Shown here one piece after another: positions 1-8,288 of a stretch of DNA of 31,197 bases (its first letter is position 1; each line of letters begins with the position of its first letter). Where the stretch lies: the NCBI GenBank assembly GCA_003151665.1, contig PLYD01000185.1, positions 1,070 to 32,266 of the forward strand. Reading direction: 5' to 3'. Source of the stretch: Candidatus Dormiibacterota bacterium (GTDB lineage Bacteria; Chloroflexota; Dormibacteria; Dormibacterales; Dormibacteraceae). The position numbers and the translations under genes were made by a program. Under the pieces are notes generated by a model. The model ran no database searches and was not told the DNA's origin. It saw only the letters and a list, made by a program, of their open reading frames with translations.

Positions 1-519
1 GGCGAGCTGTTCGTGACCATGGCCAAGGAGGGCTCGACGATCTCGGGCCTCATGGACGCCTTCGCCACCCAGACCTCATACGCGCTCCAGTTCGGAGTGC
101 CGGTGAAGTTCATGGTCGACAAGTTCAGCCACATGCGATTCGAGCCCTCCGGGTTCACCAAGAACAAGGAGATCCCGATCGCAAAGTCGATCGTGGACTA
201 CATCTTCCGGTGGATGGCGAGCCACTTCCTACCGCTCGACGCGCAGGACGAGGTCGGCATCATCCGGCGCGAGCCGGCGCCGTCAGTCGATCCCATCGCT
301 CCTTCGACGTCGGCGGCATCAAGCAAAGAGACGCAGACGGCGACCGAGCTGAAGGTCATCGCATCGCCGGTGACCAACGGCAACGGCGGCGGCACTTTCC
401 AGCGAATCGCGTTCGTCAACACCGACGCCCCGGCTTGCGCCGACTGCGGCGCGATCACGGTGCGCTCAGGCTCGTGCTACAAGTGCCTGAACTGCGGAGC
501 GACGACCGGCTGCAGCTAG
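1..519 (+). CDS. nrdJ: Vitamin B12-dependent (class II) ribonucleotide reductase, C-terminal fragment
   Basis: This is the 3' end of an adenosylcobalamin-dependent ribonucleotide reductase, which makes deoxyribonucleotides for DNA synthesis. The frame is open from base 1, so the gene starts outside the window. The visible ~172 residues carry the family's typical end of the catalytic barrel (ISGLMDAFATQTSYALQFGV, then KFSHMRFEPSGFT and AKSIVDYIFRWM). A low-complexity linker of about 50 residues follows, then a terminal cysteine cluster (CADCG...CYKCLNCG) like the zinc-ribbon tail of long NrdJ proteins. It ends with TAG and a strong terminator directly follows. The start and the active-site cysteines are not visible. 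The cobalt need of this enzyme may connect with the Ni/Co transporter at 5.2-6.2 kb, but that is inference. Confidence 0.93.
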   Translation, partial: GELFVTMAKEGSTISGLMDAFATQTSYALQFGVPVKFMVDKFSHMRFEPSGFTKNKEIPIAKSIVDYIFRWMASHFLPLDAQDEVGIIRREPAPSVDPIAPSTSAASSKETQTATELKVIASPVTNGNGGGTFQRIAFVNTDAPACADCGAITVRSGSCYKCLNCGATTGCS

Positions 520-540
520 ACGACGAGACTTTTCTCCCCC

Positions 541-572
541 AAGGGCCGGCATCGCGCCGGCCCTTTTCTTTT
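541..572 (+). terminator. Rho-independent terminator after nrdJ
   Basis: A perfect 10-bp stem (AAGGGCCGGC / GCCGGCCCTT) with a 5-base loop is followed by a T-rich tract (TTTTCTTTT). It lies 22 bases after the nrdJ stop codon and could also terminate the convergent acetyltransferase gene that ends at 581. Confidence 0.9.
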
Positions 573-580
573 GGGCTCGG

Positions 581-1282
581 CTACGACCCGGCCTTCATCG
601 AGGCCCTGAGGTCGGCGAGGCTGTGCCGCTGCTGTCCTGCTGAATCGAAGTTCTCGAGCGCCAGCCAGGCCTCGAAGGCCGCCCGTCTGCTCGGCCACTC
701 GCCGTCGGTCATCGAGAACCATGCGGTGTCGCGATTGCGACCCTTGACGATCATGTGCTGGCGGAAGATGCCCTCGTACGTGAACCCGAAGCGCTCGGCC
801 GCCCGCCGCGATGGAAGGTTGAGGGAATCGCACTTCCACTCGAGCCTGCGGTAGCCGAGGTCGTCGAAGGCATTCCTGGCTAGGAGGAAGATCGCTTCGG
901 TCGCCTGGCGGGTGCGCTGGAGCTCGGGCGCGAACCATATGTGGCCGATCTCGATCACGCCGTGCGCGGGCTCGATCCGCAAGTAGCTGGCCATCCCCAG
1001 CGCGCGCATCGACTTCCAGTCGATCACAGCGAAGAAGAGCGGATCGGCCGACGCGGCGCGCTGCTCGAGCCATGTCGTGAACTCGGCCTGGCCCGCAAAC
1101 GGTCCGTAGGGCAGGTGCTCCCAGAGGCCGTCGGCACTGGCTACGTGTGAGGCGGTGAACAGGGAGGCGGCGTGGCGCTCGGGGTCGAGAACCTCCAGCC
1201 TGACCAGATCCCCATCGATGGCGGTTCGGGCCGGCACCGCTGCCGGCGACCAGTTCAGCTCTTTTCGAGACCCTTCGTCCAC
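581..1282 (-). CDS. GNAT N-acetyltransferase (RimJ/RimL-like)
   Basis: Predicted acetyl-CoA-dependent N-acetyltransferase of the RimL/RimJ-like GNAT group. The protein shows the usual order: DGDLVRLEVLDPERHAASLF at the N-terminus, a central beta-strand pair ending in IEIGHIWFAPELQRTRQATE (acetyl-CoA loop region), then WKCDSLNLPSRRAAERFGFT and EGIFRQHMIVKGRNRDTAWF, all typical of this group. The substrate cannot be predicted. The frame is open to an ATG at 1411 (276 aa), but the first ~43 residues of that reading do not resemble the family. A GTG at 1282 giving 233 aa fits the usual length better, so the start is uncertain. It converges on nrdJ and diverges from the VOC gene. Confidence 0.85.
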   Translation of the reverse strand: MDEGSRKELNWSPAAVPARTAIDGDLVRLEVLDPERHAASLFTASHVASADGLWEHLPYGPFAGQAEFTTWLEQRAASADPLFFAVIDWKSMRALGMASYLRIEPAHGVIEIGHIWFAPELQRTRQATEAIFLLARNAFDDLGYRRLEWKCDSLNLPSRRAAERFGFTYEGIFRQHMIVKGRNRDTAWFSMTDGEWPSRRAAFEAWLALENFDSAGQQRHSLADLRASMKAGS

Positions 1283-1481
1283 GGCACCAGCATGCCCGAA
1301 CGATCGAACCACCGGAAGCCCGCCATGCGGGCCCAAATGGTCGTATTTCGGGCGATGGATACAGCCAAAAGGGCATACATGGTCGCCCCACAGGCTCGCC
1401 CAAGCCGGCACACCCGAACAAACCCAAGACCTGTCCGGTTCTGGTTTCGACTACCTCCAGTGGCGGTATGAGGAGAGGAGC

Positions 1482-2015
1482 ATGAAGAACCAGACCATCC
1501 AGGGAGTCACGCCGAGGGAGCGCAGCGCCAAGCCGATCGACCCCGGCGTCGACATCGGCCACGTCCACCTCAAGACCGCCGACATCGATCGGATCTACAA
1601 GTTCTACGTCGACATCCTCGGGTTCGACGTCGTCTTCAGGCGGCCCGACGCCCTCTTCCTCTCCGCCGGCGGGTATCACCACCACCTCGGCTTCAACACC
1701 TGGGAGTCGAAGGGCGGCACGCCCCCACCGCCCGGAACCACCGGTCTCTATCACGTCGCCATCCGCTACCCGACCCGGGCCGCGCTGGGCGACGCGTTTC
1801 GGAGGCTCGTGGCCGCTGACTGGCCGCTGGACGGGTTCAACGACCACGGCACTCACGAGGCCCTGTACCTGCGGGACCCGGACGAAAACGGCCTCGAGCT
1901 GGCCTGGGATCGCAGCGAAGACCAGTGGCCGCGCGACGAAGAGGGCCACATGGCAATGGGCAACCGGCGCCTGGACCTCGACGGACTGTTCCGGGAAGGC
2001 GCCGACCAGACCTAA
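1482..2015 (+). CDS. VOC superfamily protein (glyoxalase / catechol 2,3-dioxygenase-like)
   Basis: A 177-residue vicinal-oxygen-chelate protein related to CatE-type extradiol dioxygenases. The first betaalphabetabetabeta module starts at IGHVHLKTADIDRIYKFYVD (metal-ligand His) and continues to GYHHHLGFNTWESKGG; the second begins at GLYHVAIRYPT and has the ligand Glu near LRDPDENGLELAWDR. These His/His/Glu positions fit a metal-dependent enzyme. The substrate is unknown; CatE homologues act on catechols, but many VOC proteins do not. The ATG at 1482 is preceded by an excellent ribosome binding site, AGGAGAGGAG at 1471-1480, which rules out the longer upstream reading of the same frame. Confidence 0.88.
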   Translation: MKNQTIQGVTPRERSAKPIDPGVDIGHVHLKTADIDRIYKFYVDILGFDVVFRRPDALFLSAGGYHHHLGFNTWESKGGTPPPPGTTGLYHVAIRYPTRAALGDAFRRLVAADWPLDGFNDHGTHEALYLRDPDENGLELAWDRSEDQWPRDEEGHMAMGNRRLDLDGLFREGADQT

Positions 2016-2072
2016 GCCGCAAGGCATTCCCTGCGGTGCCACAGTTGACACGTGCACTGGCCAAGGCTCGCG

Positions 2073-2810
2073 GTGAGCGATCAGGTTCAAGCCGCGGACT
2101 GGATACGTGACAGTCTCCACCCGTTCGCGCAGGACGTCGGCTCTGTTGCCCCGCCAGTCTTCCCGGCTTATGCGCGCATCTTTCACCCGGCCAGCATCGC
2201 CGGGCGCCCCGAGGTTGATGTCCGGTGGTCCGATGTCGCCTCGTCGAGCGGCAAGACAGTTCACGCGCAGATGCAGTTCCACGCCATCGCGCCGCCCGAC
2301 TTGGATCCGGACCCCCCGAAGCTCGGCGTCCTATCGAACCGCCAAGCCGAGGCTCTCGTCGGGCTACTCGCCAAATACACCACCACGCCGCTCTCGTGTT
2401 GGTTTTGCCTTTGGGATGGATACGGTTACCTTCACCCTGGCGGCGTGGCTCACCAGTTCTTCGCTCGGCCGCCCTCTGCGCGAACACGCATTTGGCTCTG
2501 GCGCCTTTCCCTTCGCTGGTCGACGCCCAAGCCGCCGCGCGCGGACGGACCGCGGGTCCGGCTGCCGGGTCGCGACTACCTCCTCTTCCATGCGCCTTTA
2601 GCCGATGCGCTGGGCTGGGAGGATGGACCGAACCTGTGGTGGCCCGACGACCGAGCCTGGTGCGTGGCGTCCGAGATCGACCTCCCCTACACGTATGTCG
2701 GCGGGCCGCAGGCGTTGATCGACGCCATCATCAACGACCCTGCTATCGAAGCGTTGCCCGCGACGCCGGCAGACGGCATCACCTACGACAGCGACAAGAT
2801 CAACAGCTAA
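2073..2810 (+). CDS. Conserved hypothetical protein
   Basis: No named family is recognised with certainty. The protein (about 245 aa) is acidic and Trp-rich, with distinctive blocks such as ADWIRDSLHPFAQDVGS, PAYARIFHP, CWFCLWDGYG, RDYLLFHAPL and CVASEIDLPYTYVGG. I recall similar architecture in uncharacterised actinobacterial proteins, but this is from memory only. There is no signal peptide or membrane segment. The frame is open from a GTG at 2052; the GTG at 2073 (MSDQVQAADW) with AAGG eight bases upstream looks more natural. It overlaps the convergent fuconate dehydratase gene by four bases at the stop codons. Confidence 0.7.
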   Translation: MSDQVQAADWIRDSLHPFAQDVGSVAPPVFPAYARIFHPASIAGRPEVDVRWSDVASSSGKTVHAQMQFHAIAPPDLDPDPPKLGVLSNRQAEALVGLLAKYTTTPLSCWFCLWDGYGYLHPGGVAHQFFARPPSARTRIWLWRLSLRWSTPKPPRADGPRVRLPGRDYLLFHAPLADALGWEDGPNLWWPDDRAWCVASEIDLPYTYVGGPQALIDAIINDPAIEALPATPADGITYDSDKINS

Positions 2811-4108
2811 GCGGTCCAGGCCTTGCCGGCCGGGTACTCGTACGCCGCGAGCGATTCCGGCTTCATCTCTGCGCTGTAGCCGGGTGCTGTTGGCGCCATG
2901 TAGCGCCCGCGTGTCACCTCGACCGGGTGCACGAAGTGCTCGTGGAGATGGTCGACGTATTCGCACGTTCGGTTGTCAAGCGATCCGCCGACAGCTATGT
3001 AGTCGAAGATCGCGAGGTGCTGGACGTATTCGCACAGGCCGACCCCACCCGCGTGCGGGCATACCGGCACCCCAAACTTGGCGGCCAGCAGCAACACGGC
3101 GATAACCTCATTGACGCCACCCAACCTGCAGCTGTCGATCTGGCAGAAGTCGATGGCTCCGGCTTGCAGAAATTGCTTCCACATCACGCGGTTGTGCACA
3201 TGCTCGCCGGTCGCGACACCGATGGGTGCTACCGCCTCGCGGATGCGGTGGTGGCCGAGGATGTCATCGGGACTGGTCGGTTCCTCGATCCACCACGGAT
3301 TCACCTCAGCCAGGCTGCGCATCGCATTGATCGCTTCGTCGACTCCCCAGACCTGGTTCGCGTCGAGCATCAGCTGCCGATCCGGGCCGATGGCCCCGCG
3401 CAATATTCGCGCCCGCCGTAAGTCCGACTCCGGGTCGCCGCCAACCTTCATCTTCAGCTGCGTGAAGCCCGCAGCCATCGCCTGCTCGGCGAGGGCCCGG
3501 ATCTTCTCGTCCGGGTAGCCCAACCAACCCGCCGAGGTCGTGTACGCCGGGAAGCCTTCCCGAAGCATCTCCACCTCGCGCGCCGATCGGGTGGCAACGT
3601 TGAGGCGGAGGATCTCGAGCGCTTCGTCGGGCGGCAGCACGTCGTCGATGTATCGGAGGTCCACGCACGCCACCAGCTCATCCGGAGACATATCGGACAG
3701 GAGCTTCCAGAGAGCCTTGCCCTCGACCTTCGCGTAGAGGTCCCAAACCGCATTGACGAGTGCCGCTGTGGCGAGATGGACGACACCCTTCTCGGGGCCG
3801 AGCCACCGGAGCTGGCTGTCTCCCACCAACCCGCGCCAGAAGCCCGACATGTCGGCTGCGATCTCTTCGATCGTGCGGCCGACGACCTGAACGGCCAGCA
3901 GCTTCGCCGCGGCGACGCAGAGCTCGGTGCCCCGCCCTGTCGTGAATGTGAGCCCATGCCCCTCCAGGCCGGAGGGATGGTCCGTCTCGAGGACAACGTA
4001 GGCGGCCGAATAGTCTGGGTCAGCGCTCATGGCGTCAGAGCCGTCGAGCGTTCGGGAGGTGGGAAAGCGGATATCTCGTGCGGTCGCCCGCAGGATCTTG
4101 GTCGCCAT
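2807..4108 (-). CDS. L-fuconate dehydratase (enolase superfamily)
   Basis: Predicted to convert L-fuconate to 2-keto-3-deoxy-L-fuconate in non-phosphorylating L-fucose catabolism. The 433-residue protein has full family length and the expected catalytic set: KMK at K219/K221, D249 and N251 (LMLDANQVW), E275 (WWIEEPTSP), E302 (ATGEHVHNR) and H352 (VCPHAGGVGLCEY). Lys, His and three metal carboxylates occur at nearly the same numbers as in the characterised Xanthomonas enzyme. The N-terminal capping domain begins MATKILRATARDIRFPTSR and contains the SADPDYSAAYVVLET block typical of this subgroup. It diverges from an aldo/keto reductase across 47 bases, which suggests shared control of two consecutive sugar-oxidation steps. 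The other fucose enzymes (lactonase, later steps) are not in the window. Confidence 0.9.
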   Translation of the reverse strand: MATKILRATARDIRFPTSRTLDGSDAMSADPDYSAAYVVLETDHPSGLEGHGLTFTTGRGTELCVAAAKLLAVQVVGRTIEEIAADMSGFWRGLVGDSQLRWLGPEKGVVHLATAALVNAVWDLYAKVEGKALWKLLSDMSPDELVACVDLRYIDDVLPPDEALEILRLNVATRSAREVEMLREGFPAYTTSAGWLGYPDEKIRALAEQAMAAGFTQLKMKVGGDPESDLRRARILRGAIGPDRQLMLDANQVWGVDEAINAMRSLAEVNPWWIEEPTSPDDILGHHRIREAVAPIGVATGEHVHNRVMWKQFLQAGAIDFCQIDSCRLGGVNEVIAVLLLAAKFGVPVCPHAGGVGLCEYVQHLAIFDYIAVGGSLDNRTCEYVDHLHEHFVHPVEVTRGRYMAPTAPGYSAEMKPESLAAYEYPAGKAWTA

Positions 4109-4155
4109 GTCCGATATAGGCTAAAGCCCATGTTCGACGCGGGAGAGATCGCCGG

Positions 4156-5136
4156 ATGAATCCGGGCGAGCGCGCACGGCTCGGACGCACTTCCCTCGAA
4201 GTGACCCGTTTCGGCCTTGGCACGGCGCCGCTTGCCGGCCTTTACGAAGCCGTGCCCGAGGACCAGGCCCTGGCTGTGATCTCTCGGGCGTGGAACGCCG
4301 GCATCCGGCATTTCGACACCGCGCCTCTGTACGGGTTCGGCCTGGCGGAGATGCGTCTCGGCAAGGCCCTCCATGACAAGCCGCGAGAGGAGTTCGTGCT
4401 CGCCAGCAAGGTCGGACGCCTACTCCGCGCTGACGCCCCGCCAGAGCCCGGCCAAAATTTTCAGGGCACACCACCCGTCAACCCGGTATTCGATTTCACC
4501 TACGACGGGGTCTTGCGCTCCGTCGATGAGAGCCTCGAGCGCCTGCAGGTCGGACGCATCGACATCCTTCACATCCATGACCCGGACGACCATTACGACG
4601 ACGCGATTCGCGGCGCTTACAAAGCGCTGGACCATCTGCGGTCGGAAAGAGTCATTCAAGCAGTCGGCGCCGGCATGAACCAGGCCGAGATGCTCGCCCG
4701 CTTCGCGCGAGAAGGGAATTTCGACTGCTTCCTGCTTGCCGGCCGCTATACCCTCCTCGACCAGGTCGCCCTCGACGAGCTGCTTCCGATCTGCGTCGAG
4801 CGCGGCATCGCGATCATCGCGGCCGGCGTCTACAACAGCGGGATCCTCGCGGATCCCAAGCCAGGCGCGCGATATAACTACGCGGCCGCGCCACAGCCTC
4901 TCCTCGAGCGCGCGCGAAAGATTCGTGCGGTCTGTGACAGTCACGGTGTGCCACTCAAAGCCGCGGCACTGCAGTTTCCGCTCGGCCATCCCTCGGTGAG
5001 CTGCGTTGTCGTCGGGTGCCGATCGGTCGATCAGCTCGATGAGAGCCTACGCATGTTCGAGGTGGACATCCCGCCGGCGCTGTGGCAGGAGCTGAAGACC
5101 AAAGGACTGCTGCGGGACGACGCGCCAACCCCGTGA
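4156..5136 (+). CDS. Aldo/keto reductase, probable L-fucose / D-threo-aldose 1-dehydrogenase
   Basis: A 326-residue NAD(P)-dependent oxidoreductase. The aldo/keto reductase catalytic tetrad can be placed at D54 and Y59 (HFDTAPLYGFG), K85 (LASKVGRLL) and H141 (DILHIHDPDDH). The sequence LGLGTAPLAGLY-like start, the PPVNPVFDFTYDGVLRS block and the C-terminal GCRSVDQLDE cofactor motif are characteristic of the D-threo-aldose 1-dehydrogenase / pyridoxal reductase branch. Together with the divergent L-fuconate dehydratase, oxidation of L-fucose to L-fucono-lactone is the best guess; L-galactose or D-arabinose could also be substrates. A purine-rich GGGAGAG stretch lies upstream of the ATG. Confidence 0.85.
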   Translation: MNPGERARLGRTSLEVTRFGLGTAPLAGLYEAVPEDQALAVISRAWNAGIRHFDTAPLYGFGLAEMRLGKALHDKPREEFVLASKVGRLLRADAPPEPGQNFQGTPPVNPVFDFTYDGVLRSVDESLERLQVGRIDILHIHDPDDHYDDAIRGAYKALDHLRSERVIQAVGAGMNQAEMLARFAREGNFDCFLLAGRYTLLDQVALDELLPICVERGIAIIAAGVYNSGILADPKPGARYNYAAAPQPLLERARKIRAVCDSHGVPLKAAALQFPLGHPSVSCVVVGCRSVDQLDESLRMFEVDIPPALWQELKTKGLLRDDAPTP

Positions 5137-5161
5137 CGATGGTGGGCCTTCCGTTGGAGAG

Positions 5162-6238
5162 CTAGGCGACCTCTTCCACCAGCGCTGCCCACCGCTCATC
5201 GATGCGGCGCGCCTTGTAGATGACGAATGCGGCCGCCCACGCCAGCACGAAGGCCGCGACTATGACATAGCCGGCTTTGCCGATAAGGTCGAAGCCGGCG
5301 ATGGCGCTGAATAAGCCACCTTTCAGGTTGAGCGAGTGGATGAGCACCTGAAGCAGCTCCACGAGTCCGACGAAGAGCGCCACGAACACCGACAGGCTCG
5401 TCATCGTCAGGTTGTAGAACACCTTGCGGACGGGGCTGGCGAACGCCCATGAATAAGCCTTGGCCATAAACGCCCCATCGGCGGTGTCCATGAGCGACAT
5501 GCCGGCCGCGAAGATGAGGGGCAGAGCGATGATGGCCCCAAACGGGATGCCACTGGCGGCGGCACCGGCCGAAACAGCAAGGAGGGCAATCTCCGACGCG
5601 GTGTCGAAGCCGAGGCCGAATAGAAATCCCACGAAATACATCTGCCAGCTGTGGTTGATGACCCGGAACAGGCGCCCAAAGATCTTGGTCATGAACCCGC
5701 CGGCGGTGAGCTCGTGCTGGAGCGATTCGCTGTCGTACTCCCCACCTTTCATGCGGCGATAGACCCGAACGATGTCCAGTAGGATCACGAGGTTCATCAG
5801 CCCGATGACCACCAGGAACCCGCCGGAGACCAGGCCCGCGACGAGGCTCCCGACGATCCGCAGCTCTCCCCCATTGCCGGAGACGCCTTCGACGATCCAC
5901 TTGACCGCAAGGCCCAACGCAGCCGCAATCAAGAAGACCACCGAGGAGTGGCCGAGTGAGAAAAAGAATCCGACTCCAACCGGCTGGCGACCGTCCTGAA
6001 GAAGCTTGCGGGTGGTGTTGTCGATGGCTGCGATGTGGTCGGCGTCGAACGCGTGGCGCAACCCGAACGTGTACGCCAGGCCGCCCAGCGCCAGGATCGT
6101 GGGGTGGGCGGCGCCATAGAAGATCAGGAGTCCCCATCCGGCGACATGGAGCAGGCCGACCCCGCCGAAGAAGGCCGCCAGGCGGCTGCGCTCGCCGCGG
6201 TCGAATGACTGTCGTAGGAGGGCTGTCATGGAGGCCAT
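5162..6238 (-). CDS. NiCoT family nickel/cobalt transporter
   Basis: Integral membrane permease for Ni2+ and/or Co2+ of the HoxN/NixA/NhlF family, 358 residues, the usual length. The family signature in the second transmembrane helix, RHAFDADHIAAIDN (H62, D67, H68), is intact, as is LGFDTASEIALL in the second half. Around eight hydrophobic segments are visible. Metal preference cannot be read from sequence. A cobalt role would suit the B12-dependent ribonucleotide reductase at the window start, but this is inference. A short inverted repeat lies 23 bases upstream of the ATG. It converges with the aldo/keto reductase with a 25-base gap. Confidence 0.92.
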   Translation of the reverse strand: MASMTALLRQSFDRGERSRLAAFFGGVGLLHVAGWGLLIFYGAAHPTILALGGLAYTFGLRHAFDADHIAAIDNTTRKLLQDGRQPVGVGFFFSLGHSSVVFLIAAALGLAVKWIVEGVSGNGGELRIVGSLVAGLVSGGFLVVIGLMNLVILLDIVRVYRRMKGGEYDSESLQHELTAGGFMTKIFGRLFRVINHSWQMYFVGFLFGLGFDTASEIALLAVSAGAAASGIPFGAIIALPLIFAAGMSLMDTADGAFMAKAYSWAFASPVRKVFYNLTMTSLSVFVALFVGLVELLQVLIHSLNLKGGLFSAIAGFDLIGKAGYVIVAAFVLAWAAAFVIYKARRIDERWAALVEEVA

Positions 6239-6260
6239 ACGCCGAGGTTAACCCTTATCG

Positions 6261-6273
6261 CGACAAGGTCGCA
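6261..6273. promoter_or_regulatory. Inverted repeat upstream of the Ni/Co transporter
   Basis: GCGAC-AAG-GTCGC is a perfect 5-bp dyad in the 120-base divergent spacer between the transporter and the gene at 6359. It sits just upstream of the transporter start and could be an operator for a metal-responsive repressor. It is short and may be chance in GC-rich DNA. Confidence 0.25.
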
Positions 6274-6358
6274 AGTAGGTATTCAAATCACCCTCCTCAA
6301 AGGTGCGAATGGCTCGCAATTGCGAAGCAGACGGCCTGGCCGGGTAACCTGTTCTCAG

Positions 6359-7075
6359 ATGGACCTGGACAAGCTGCCACCACAGCTGCGCATCGTCCTC
6401 CACACCCTCTCTCGCGCCGTGAGCAGCCGCGAGCCGGCGATTCGCTCCCGGGTCCGGCTGTTGCAGGAAGCCAATCCGCACCTCACAAATGACCAACTGG
6501 CGCGGCGGCTGATCCGTTCCACCCGCAGGCGGGTGACCACGACTGGTGCCATCAGCGGCGCGGCCGCGATTGCGCCGGGGCTGGGCACCATGCTGGCGGT
6601 CGGTACCATCACGAGCCAAGCGCTGTACGCGCTCGAGCAGGAGATCGAGCTGGTGCTCGCCATCGCGATCATCTACGGTCACGAGCTCGGCAGCTCCGAC
6701 GACCGAGTCCTCGAAGCTCTCGTCGTGGTCGGCATCACTAGTGGCGCTGTGAAGCTTCGAGAAGATGTCCTGGTTGCGGGCGGAGAGCGGGTCGCACTCG
6801 CCGCGGTCCGCCGGCTGCCAGCGATTCTTCTGACCCACGGCGGCGGCCGGATTCTTAGTCGCATCCTTGCTCGTTTTGCCAGCACCGGAGTGGCGAAGGT
6901 GGCAGCGCGCGTCGTGCCATTGGGAGTCGGTGTTGCTGCAGGCGCCGGCTTTGATTGGCTGGCGGTGACCGGCCTCGGCCACGCCGCGATGAAGTACTAC
7001 GGACCCGGCGGGGCTGGGGCTCGACCCTTGCTACTTGCTGCCGAAAATCCCTCGCACGTCGAACTCAACGGCTGA
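6359..7075 (+). CDS. Hypothetical membrane-associated protein
   Basis: A 238-residue protein not assigned to a family with confidence; its arrangement loosely recalls EcsC/DUF697-like proteins. The N-terminal ~60 residues are hydrophilic and helical (MDLDKLPPQLRIVLHTLSRA, RRLIRSTRRRVTTT). A Gly/Ala-rich hydrophobic hairpin follows (AISGAAAIAPGLGTMLAVGT, about residues 62-81), then a helix with acidic residues (ALYALEQEIELVLAIAIIYG). A second hydrophobic segment near residues 190-210 contains VVPLGVGVAAGAGFDWLAV. The ATG at 6359 begins the conserved-looking region; an open reading from 6320 adds only unconvincing residues. Its 3' end overlaps the convergent DNA ligase gene by 45 bases. Confidence 0.65.
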   Translation: MDLDKLPPQLRIVLHTLSRAVSSREPAIRSRVRLLQEANPHLTNDQLARRLIRSTRRRVTTTGAISGAAAIAPGLGTMLAVGTITSQALYALEQEIELVLAIAIIYGHELGSSDDRVLEALVVVGITSGAVKLREDVLVAGGERVALAAVRRLPAILLTHGGGRILSRILARFASTGVAKVAARVVPLGVGVAAGAGFDWLAVTGLGHAAMKYYGPGGAGARPLLLAAENPSHVELNG

Positions 7076-8080
7076 CGCGATCTGGTCGAAACCGCATTTC
7101 TTCGGCGGCTTGTCGGTACGCCAGCGCAGAAATCTGGTTGCGTGCCGGAAGCGCTGCCCGGCTTCCAGCTTGTCGTAAGCGACCTCGCACACGAGCTCGG
7201 GTCGGACCGTCACCCACTCGGCCTCCTTGCCGCGCGACCACCGACTCTGCCCGCCGGGCATGCGGCCATCCGCCTCCGACAATTCTTTGGGCGTCTCGGT
7301 CGTCAGCGGCTTGAGCTTGGCGATCAGCTCCTTTCTTTCCGCGGCGCTGAAGGAGGAGGTGTGGCCGACGTAATGCAGCGTGCGTTTGCCGTCGTACAGG
7401 CCGAGCAGAAGGGACCCCAGCGACTGTCCGTCATTTGACTTGCGCCAGCCGATGACGACGCAGTCGGCAGTGCGCTGGTGCTTGATCTTCACCCAGTTCC
7501 GCTTGCCCGGAACGTAGGCGCCATCCCACGACTTCGCGATCACGCCGTCGAGACCCGCGCCCTCGAACTGCTCGAACCATTTCTCGGCGGTCTTCGGGTC
7601 TCGCGTGTAAGGGGTGAGAAAGATCGGTGACTTCGTGCCCTTCATCAGCTTCTCGAGGCGTTTGCGCCGCTCCCCCAAGGGCAGCGCCCGTAGGTCCTCG
7701 TCGCCCTCCGCCAGCAGGTCGAAGGCAACAAACCATGCCGGGGTGGCGGCGCTGAGCATGCGGACTCGCGAGTCGGCGGGATGGATGCGCTGCTGCAGGG
7801 CGCCGAAATCGAGCCCTCCTTTACCAACGACGATGAGCTCCCCGTCCAGGACCAGCCGGTTCGGGCCCAGCGACCGAAACGCCGGCAGCACTTCGGGAAA
7901 GTAGCGGGTCATCGGCCGGGAACCACGGCTGATCAGGGCCACCTCATCACCGTCGCGGTACACCAGGGTGCGAAAACCGTCCCATTTGGGCTCGTACTCC
8001 CAGCGTTCCCCCTTGGGAATTCCGGTTTCGCTGGGGGCTGAGAGCATCGGTTCCATGTCGATCGGGATCGGAGTTTTCAA
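7031..8080 (-). CDS. ATP-dependent DNA ligase (LigC/LigD ligase-domain type)
   Basis: Predicted ATP-dependent DNA ligase of 349 residues that seals nicks through a lysyl-AMP intermediate. Motif I is EPKWDGFR with the nucleophile K32. Further motifs are visible: ISRGSRPMTRYFPE (Ia/III region), VLDGELIV (metal/adenylate Glu), WFVAFDLLA, GLDGVIAKSWDGAYVPG (motif IV) and RNWVKIKH (motif V). A C-terminal OB-fold follows (DCVVIGWRKS, LLLGLYDGKRTLHYVG). No polymerase or nuclease domain is fused, so it resembles stand-alone LigC enzymes linked to repair or NHEJ backup. No ku gene is in the window. The start ATG at 8080 gives MKTPIPIDMEPMLSA, a typical N-terminus. Confidence 0.92.
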   Translation of the reverse strand: MKTPIPIDMEPMLSAPSETGIPKGERWEYEPKWDGFRTLVYRDGDEVALISRGSRPMTRYFPEVLPAFRSLGPNRLVLDGELIVVGKGGLDFGALQQRIHPADSRVRMLSAATPAWFVAFDLLAEGDEDLRALPLGERRKRLEKLMKGTKSPIFLTPYTRDPKTAEKWFEQFEGAGLDGVIAKSWDGAYVPGKRNWVKIKHQRTADCVVIGWRKSNDGQSLGSLLLGLYDGKRTLHYVGHTSSFSAAERKELIAKLKPLTTETPKELSEADGRMPGGQSRWSRGKEAEWVTVRPELVCEVAYDKLEAGQRFRHATRFLRWRTDKPPKKCGFDQIASAVEFDVRGIFGSK

Positions 8081-8204
8081 CGGATTTGTCCCCAGTTGTC
8101 TATATCTTGTGGACGGCGGGCCTCTGTGCTACCATATCGTCCGCCGGTAACCCGGCCCCCAATTTCGACTCCACGCCCCCACCCCAGCCTTGGGAAGCTC
8201 GCGC

Positions 8205-8258
8205 AAGCGGGCTTCCCGCTTTTAAGGGCAAGCTCGGTCAGGCGGGCTTCCCGCTTTT
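8205..8258 (+). terminator. Tandem hairpins between flotillin and ligase genes
   Basis: AAGCGGG-CTT-CCCGCTT (8205-8221) followed by TTT, and a near-copy GCGGG-CTT-CCCGC (8242-8254) followed by TTTT. Both lie in the ~200-base spacer between the flotillin stop (8289, minus strand) and the ligase start (8080). The T-runs face the plus strand although the adjacent genes are on the minus strand, so the hairpins may act as an insulator or RNA-processing site rather than a simple terminator. Alternative pairing with GGGAAGC at ~8192 is possible. Confidence 0.45.
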
Positions 8259-8288
8259 GGAAGCTAGCTCGCGCCACCGAGCGTCCCG

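Noticed and set aside
516..2282. 588-codon minus-strand frame
   Set aside because: It is antisense to the VOC gene and out of frame with the acetyltransferase; the sequence is Arg/Pro/Val-rich with no domain.
6239..6358. Cobalamin or Ni/Co riboswitch before the transporter
   Set aside because: The spacer is too short and lacks the conserved B12-box or NiCo junction motifs that I can recognise.
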